From Costus lasius (taxonomy: Eukaryota > Streptophyta > Magnoliopsida > Zingiberales > Costaceae): a DNA stretch of 64,000 nt. Shown here piece after piece: positions 58,301-64,000 of this stretch. Every line of letters begins with the position of its first letter. The stretch's first letter is position 1. Under the pieces are notes generated by a model, which was not told the origin of the DNA, made no database searches, and worked only from the letters and a program-made list of their open reading frames with translations. The stretch is from assembly GCA_027563935.2 (NCBI GenBank), contig JANVAS020000231.1, positions 10,186,001 through 10,250,000 of the forward strand, read 5' to 3'. The position numbers and the translations under genes were made by a program.

Positions 58301-59725
58301 GAAAAAATGATTAAAATCATGATCAACATCATGATCATGGACAAAATCAATATTAAATTAATATTGCAAAATGATAAACATCAAATATGGATCATAATCA
58401 AGATCAATATCCTCATCATTAGAACATCAAAATAAAGATAAATATTAATATCTAGATTGAAAATCAATATTACCACAGAGATCAAAATCGTGTTTAAGAT
58501 GAATATTAGGAGTAAGATAAATATAAAGATTAGAAGATTAAAAACGAAATCGGAGATCAAAATGAAGATGAACATAATTATCAAGAATAACATCAATGTT
58601 ATAATTAAGAATGAGAATATGATTAATAACAATTAAGGCTCATAATCGAGTTCAAAATTTTCATCATTATTAGATTAATATCAATATCAATAACAATATT
58701 AAGATTGAAGACCAATATTACAAACAAGAACAAAATCGAGTTTAAGATTAAGATTAAAAAGAAGATAAAAATGAATATCAAAAGATGAAGTTTGAAAAAA
58801 TGATTAAAATCATGATCAACATCATGATCATGGACAAAATCAATATTAAATTAATATTGCAAAATGATAAACATCAAATATGGATCATAATAAAGATCAA
58901 TATCCTCATCATTAAAACATCAAGATAAAGATAAATATTAATATCTAGATTGAAAATCAATATTACCACAGAGATCAAAATCGTGATTAAGATGAATATT
59001 AGGAGTAAGATAAAGATGAAGATTAGAAGATTAAATCCGAAATCTGAGATAAAAATGAAGATAAAGATAATTATCAAGAATAAGATCAATGTTATAATTA
59101 AGAATGAGAATAAGATAAATAACAATTAAAGCTCATAATCGAGTTCAAAATTTTCATCATGATTAGATCAATATCAATATCTTTAAAAATATTAAGATTA
59201 AAGACCAAGATTACAAACAAGATCAAAATCAAGTTTAAGATTAAGATTAAAAAAAAGATAAAGATGAATATCATAAGAAAAAGATTGAAAAAATGATTAA
59301 AATCTTGATCAACATCATGATCATGGACAAAATCAATATTAAATTAATATTGCAAAATGATAAACATCAAATATGGATCATAATCAAGATCAATATCCTC
59401 ATCATTAAAACATCAAAATAAAGAGAAATATTAATATCTAGATTGAAAATCAATATTACCACAGAGATCAAAATCGTGTTTAAGATGAATATTAGGAGTA
59501 AGATAAATATAAAGATTAGAAGATTAAAAACGAAATCGGAGATCAAAATGAAGATGAACATAATTATCAAGAATAACATCAATGTTATAATTAAGAATGA
59601 GAATATGATTAATAACAATTAAGGCTCATAATCGAGTTCAAAATTTTCATCATGATTAGATTAATATCAATATCAATAACAATATTAAGATTGAAGACCA
59701 ATATTACAAACAAGAACAAAATCGA
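52344..59725 (+). repeat. Fifteen-monomer HOR, copy 2 (7,382 bp)
   Basis: Direct tandem partner of 44,949-52,343, at shift 7,395 before and 7,382 after a 13-bp deletion near 54,280 that only this copy has. Other differences I noticed are single bases: AAAATAATTAAAATC near 55,347, CATTAGAACATC near 58,418 and AAGAGAAATATT near 59,422. The match ends near 59,625, where the tail reads CATCATGATTAG instead of CATCATTATTAG. Confidence 0.88.
54265..54300 (+). repeat. 13-bp deletion in one monomer tail
   Basis: The tail reads AATATTAAGATTACAAACAA instead of AATATTAAGATTAAAGACC followed by AAGATTACAAAC. Thirteen bases between two AAGATTA copies are gone, the pattern expected from slippage between short direct repeats. 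The equivalent site near 46,885 in copy 1 is intact, so the loss came after the fifteen-monomer duplication. Confidence 0.88.
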
Positions 59726-61697
59726 GTTAAAGATTAAGATTAAAAAGAAGATAAAAATGAATATCAAAAGATGAAGTTTGAAAAAATGATTAAAATCATG
59801 ATCAACATCATGATCATGGACAAAATCAATATTAAATTAATATTACAAAATGATAAACATCAAATATGGATCATAATCAAGATCAATATCCTCATCATTA
59901 AAAGATCAAGATAAAGATAAATATTAATATCAAGATTGAAAATCAATATTACCACAGAGATCAAAATCGAGTTTAAGAAGAATATTAGGAGTAAGATAAA
60001 TATGAAGATTAGAAGATTAAATCCGAAATCTGAGATAAAAATGAAGATAAAGATAATCATCAAGAATAAGATCAATGTTATAATTAAGAATGAGAATAAG
60101 ATTAATAACAATTAAAGCTCATAATCGAGTTCAAAATTTTCATCATGATTAGATTAATATCAATATCAATAACAATATTAAGATTGAAGACCAATATTAC
60201 AAACAAGATCAAAATCGAGTTTAAGATTAACATTAAAAAGAAGATAAAGATGAATATCATAAGAAGAAGTTTGAAAAAATGATTAAAATCATGATCAACA
60301 TCATGATCATGGACAAAATCAATATTAAATTAATATTGCAAAATGATAAACATCAAATATGGATCATAATAAAGATCAATATCCTCATCATTAAAACATC
60401 AAGATAAAGATAAATATTAATATCTAGATTGAAAATCAATATTACCACAGAGATCAAAATCGTGTTTAAGATGAATATTAGGAGTAAGATAAAGATGAAG
60501 ATTAGAAGATTAAATCCGAAATCTGAGATAAAAATGAAGATAAAGATAATTATCAAGAATAAGATCAATGTTATAATTAAGAATGAGAATAAGATTAATA
60601 ACAATTAAAGCTCATAATCGAGTTCAAAATTTTCATCATGATTAGATCAATATCAATATCTTTAAAAATATTAAGATTAAAGACCAAGATTACAAACAAG
60701 ATCAAAATCAAGTTTAAGATTAAGATTAAAAAAAAGATAAAGATGAATATCATAAGAAAAAGTTTGAAAAAATGATTAAAATCTTGATCAACATCATGAT
60801 CATGGACAAAATCAATATTAAATTAATATTGCAAAATGATAAACATCAAATATGGATCATAATCAAGATCAATATCCTCATCATTAAAACATCAAAATAA
60901 AGATAAATATTAATATCTAGATTGAAAATCAATATTACCACAGAGATCAAAATCGTGTTTAAGATGAATATTAGGAGTAAGATAAATATAAAGATTAGAA
61001 GATTAAAAACGAAATCGGAGATCAAAATGAAGATGAACATAATTATCAAGAATAACATCAATGTTATAATTAAGAATGAGAATATGATTAATAACAATTA
61101 AGGCTCATAATCGAGTTCAAAATTTTCATCATGATTAGATTAATATCAATATCAATAACAATATTAAGATTGAAGACCAATATTACAAACAAGAACAAAA
61201 TCGAGTTAAAGATTAAGATTAAAAAGAAGATAAAAATGAATATCAAAAGATGAAGTTTGAAAAAATGATTAAAATCATGATCAACATCATGATCATGGAC
61301 AAAATCAATATTAAATTAATATTACAAAATGATAAACATCAAATATGGATCATAATCAAGATCAATATCCTCATCATTAAAAGATCAAGATAAAGATAAA
61401 TATTAATATCAAGATTGAAAATCAATATTACCACAGAGATCAAAATCGAGTTTAAGAAGAATATTAGGAGTAAGATAAATATGAAGATTAGAAGATTAAA
61501 TCCGAAATCTGAGATAAAAATGAAGATAAAGATAATCATCAAGAATAAGATCAATGTTATAATTAAGAATGAGAATAAGATTAATAACAATTAAAGCTCA
61601 TAATCGAGTTCAAAATTTTCATCATGATTAGATTAATATCAATATCAATAACAATATTAAGATTGAAGACCAATATTACAAACAAGATCAAAATCGA
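59233..61697 (+). repeat. Three-monomer HOR (1,479 bp), partial second copy
   Basis: Monomers anchored at 59,367 and 59,860 match those at 60,846 and 61,339 (shift 1,479). Shared variants are GAGTTAAAGATT (59,725 and 61,204), TTAATATTACAAAATG (59,838 and 61,317) and GATAATCATCAAG. The intervening monomer at 60,353 is of the 45,576/52,971 kind. The next expected member, at 61,832, is a different subtype, so the period breaks there. Confidence 0.78.
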
Positions 61698-64000
61698 GTT
61701 TAAGATTAACATTAAAAAGAAGATAAAGATGAATATCATAAGAAGAAGTTTGAAAAAATGATTAAAATCATTATCAACATCATGATCATGGACAAAATCA
61801 ATATTAAATTAATATTGCAAAATGATAAATATCAAATATGGATCATAATCAAGATCAATATCCTCATCATTAAAAGATCAAGAAAAAGATAAATATTAAT
61901 ATCAAGATTGAAAATCAATATTACCACAGAGATCAAAATCGAGTTTAAGAAGAATATTAGGAGTAAGATAAATATGAAGATTAGAAGATTAAATCCGAAA
62001 TCTGAGATAAAAATGAATATAAAGATAATTATCAAGAATAAGATCAATGTTATAATTAAGAATGAGAATAAGATTAATGACAATTAAAGCTCATAATCGA
62101 GTTCAAAATTTTCATCATGATTAGATCAATATCAATATCAATAAAAATATTAAGATTAAAGACCAAGATTACAAACAAGATCAAAATTGAGTTTAAGATT
62201 AAGATTAAAAAGAAGATAAAGATGAATATCAAAAGATGAAGTTTGAAAAACTGATTAAAATCATGATCAACATCATGATCATGGTCAAAATCAATATTAA
62301 ATTAATATTGCAAAATGATAAACATCAAATATGGATCATAATCAAGATCAATATCCTCATCATTAAAAGATCAAGATAAAGATAAATATTAATATCAAGA
62401 TTGAAAATTAATATTACCACAGAGATCAAAATTGAGTTTAAGATGAATATTAGGAGTAAGATAAAGTTGAAGATTATAAGATTAAAACTGAAATCGGAGA
62501 TCAAAATGAAGATGAAGATAATTATCAAGAATAAGATCAATGTTATAATAACGAATGAGAATAAGATTAATAACAATTAAAGCTCATAATCGAGTTCAAA
62601 ACTTTCATCATGATTAGATCATTATCAATATCAATAAAAATATTAAGATTAAAATCCAAGATTACAAACAAGATCAAAATCGAGTTTAAGATTAAGATTA
62701 AAAAGAAGATAAAGATGAATATCATAAGAATAAGTTTGAAAAAATGATTAAAATCATGATCAACATCATGATCATGGACAAAATCAATATTAAATTATTA
62801 TTGCAAAATGATAAACATCAAATATGGATCATAATCAAGATCAATATCATCATCATTAAAACATCAAGATAAAGATAAATATTAATATCTAGATTGAAAA
62901 TCAATATTACCACAGAGATCAAAATCGAGTTTAAGAAGAATATTAGGAGTAAGATAAATATGAAGATTAGAAGATTAAATCCGAAATCTGAGTTAAAAAT
63001 GAAGATAAAGATAATTATCAAGAATAAGATCAATGTTATAATTAAGAATGAGAATAAGATTAATAACAATTAAAGCTCATAATCGAGTTCAAAATTTTCA
63101 TCATGATTAGATCAATATCAATATCTATAAAAATATTAAGATTAAAGACCAAGATCAAACAAGATCAAAATCAAGTTTAAGATTAAGATTAAAAAAAAGA
63201 TAACGATGAATATCATAAGAAAAAGTTTGAAAAAATGATTAAAATCATGATCAACATCATGATCATGGACAAAATCAATATTAAATTAATATTGCTAAAT
63301 GATAAATATCAAATATGGATCATAATCAAGATCAATATCCTCATCATTAAAAGATCAAGATAAAGATACATATTAATATCAAGATTGAGATCAATATTAC
63401 CACAGAGATCAAAATCGAGTTTAAGATGAATATTAGGAGTAAGATAAATATGAAGATTAGAAGATTAAAACTGAAATCTGAGATCAAAATGAAGACGAAG
63501 ATAATTATCAAGAATAAGATCAATGTTATAATTAAGAATGAGAATAAGATTAATAACAATTAAAGCTCATAATCGAGTTCAAAATTTTCATCATGATTAG
63601 ATCAATATCAATATCAATAAAAATATTAAGATTAAAGACCAAGATTACAAACAAAATCAAAATTGAGTTTAAGATTAAGATTAAAAAGAAGATAAAGATG
63701 AATATCAAAAGATGAAGTTTGAAAAAATGATTAAAATCATGATCAACATCATGATCATGGACAAAATCAATATTAAATTAATATTGCAAAATGATAAACA
63801 TCAAATATGGATCATAATCAAGATCAATATCCTCATCATTAAAAGATCAAGATAAAGATAAATATTAATATCAAGATTGAAAATTAATATTACCACAGAG
63901 ATCAAAATTGAGTTTAAGATGAATATTAGGAGTAAGATAAAGATGAAGATTATAAGATTAAAACTGAAATCTGAGATAAAAATGAAGATAAAGATAATTA
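61698..64000 (+). repeat. Right-edge patchwork resembling earlier regions
   Basis: 61,698-62,190 resembles the monomer at 41,991-42,483 (shared AATGACAATTAA and AAAATGAATATAAAG). 62,191-62,683 is of the far-left type. From about 62,700 to the end the monomers resemble 39.5-40.9 kb at a shift near 23,155, sharing CCAAGATCAAACAAG, ATTGCTAAATG and GATTGAGATCAAT. The window ends inside half B of the last monomer. Confidence 0.75.
62191..62683 (+). repeat. Far-left-type monomer near the right edge
   Basis: Carries AAAGTTGAAGATTATAAG, ATAATAACGAATGAG and AACTTTCATCATG followed by GATCATTATC. Apart from this copy, this combination is confined to the first 12 kb, for instance at 1,480-1,972 and 10,683-11,175. 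It sits among monomers of quite different type, about 50-60 kb from its nearest relatives in the window. Confidence 0.8.

Larger units (their letters stand above)
1..64000 (+). repeat. Satellite DNA array, 493-bp monomer, about 130 tandem copies
   Basis: Every part of the window aligns to one repeating unit. The anchor motif ATATCAAATATGGATCAT (minor variants allowed) recurs at a net spacing of exactly 493 bp in most intervals, for example at about 133, 626, 1119 and 1612. The exceptions are a modest set of intervals changed by 1, 2, 12, 13, about 100, about 235 or 248 bp. All copies point the same way. The array begins in phase at base 1, at a GTTTAAG that starts a unit, and is cut mid-unit at 64,000, so it extends beyond both ends. 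Copies differ mainly by substitutions. No stretch longer than a few tens of bases fails to match the unit, so there is no gene-free spacer to describe separately. A eukaryotic (peri)centromeric or other heterochromatic satellite is the likeliest identity; this is an inference from structure. Confidence 0.97.

Noticed and set aside
1..64000. CRISPR-like array (regular repeats with variable spacers)
   Set aside because: The entire 493-bp unit is repeated with scattered substitutions. There are no short invariant repeats alternating with unrelated spacers, and no cas genes.
1..64000. Mobile-element origin (transposon or retroelement tandem)
   Set aside because: I see no terminal repeats, target-site duplications, transposase or reverse-transcriptase frames. 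Units abut directly with no boundary sequence.
1..64000. tRNA, rRNA or other RNA genes, as in AT-rich protist tRNA arrays
   Set aside because: I found no GC-rich cloverleaf-sized stem structure or conserved A/B-box pair in the monomer. The only stems are AT-rich dyads.

Overview
The whole 64 kb window is one uninterrupted satellite-DNA array. From first to last base it consists of head-to-tail copies of a single AT-rich monomer, 493 bp in its standard form and always in the same orientation. I count 132 monomer anchors, and the array runs off both ends of the window. I see no unique-sequence island, no credible protein gene, no tRNA or rRNA gene, no transposon and no CRISPR array. A hand count of positions 1-480 gives 236 A, 136 T, 61 G and 47 C, about 22% GC with a strong A-over-T bias on the plus strand. 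An array of this size, monomer length and nested structure points to eukaryotic heterochromatin (centromeric, pericentromeric or other) in an AT-rich genome. The sequence does not let me name the species.

Monomer anatomy: each 493-bp unit is an old dimer of a 245-bp half (A) and a 248-bp half (B). Both halves start at a GTTTAAG motif and stay recognisably alike in the middle and at the end. Half A carries a 12-bp near-perfect tandem pair containing the palindrome CATGATCATG, followed by a 19-nt inverted repeat. Much of the unit reads as a degenerate hexamer of the form GATNAA. This hexamer register explains the recurrent hydrophobic 83-codon open frames on the minus strand, which I do not consider genes.

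Layout: 1-986 is two type-G monomers. 987-12,490 is a type-A domain with a duplicated 2-kb block, a three-fold amplified monomer (7,727-9,205), five 12-bp deletions and two scrambled junctions (about 6,735 and 12,490). 12,490-17,349 is a type-G domain. 15,896-25,320 and 26,492-35,916 are two copies of a 9.4-kb segment, 10,596 bp apart, with no difference at any rare variant I checked. Each copy contains the same 245-bp half monomer. 33,613-37,965 is a four-monomer higher-order repeat (HOR). 38,050-44,900 is mixed. 44,949-52,343 and 52,344-59,725 are two tandem copies of a fifteen-monomer HOR. 59,233-61,700 is a three-monomer HOR. 61,698-64,000 is a patchwork matching earlier parts of the window, including one far-left-type monomer at 62,191-62,683.

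How it works together: nothing here encodes a pathway. The window records satellite evolution: an ancient half-unit dimer, two linked haplotypes (called A and G here) that recombine, regional subfamilies, and nested amplifications of 1, 3, 4, 8, 15 and about 21.5 monomers whose private differences give a rough relative age order. The main caveat is that very similar tandem blocks are where assemblies fail, so the largest duplications need read-level confirmation.
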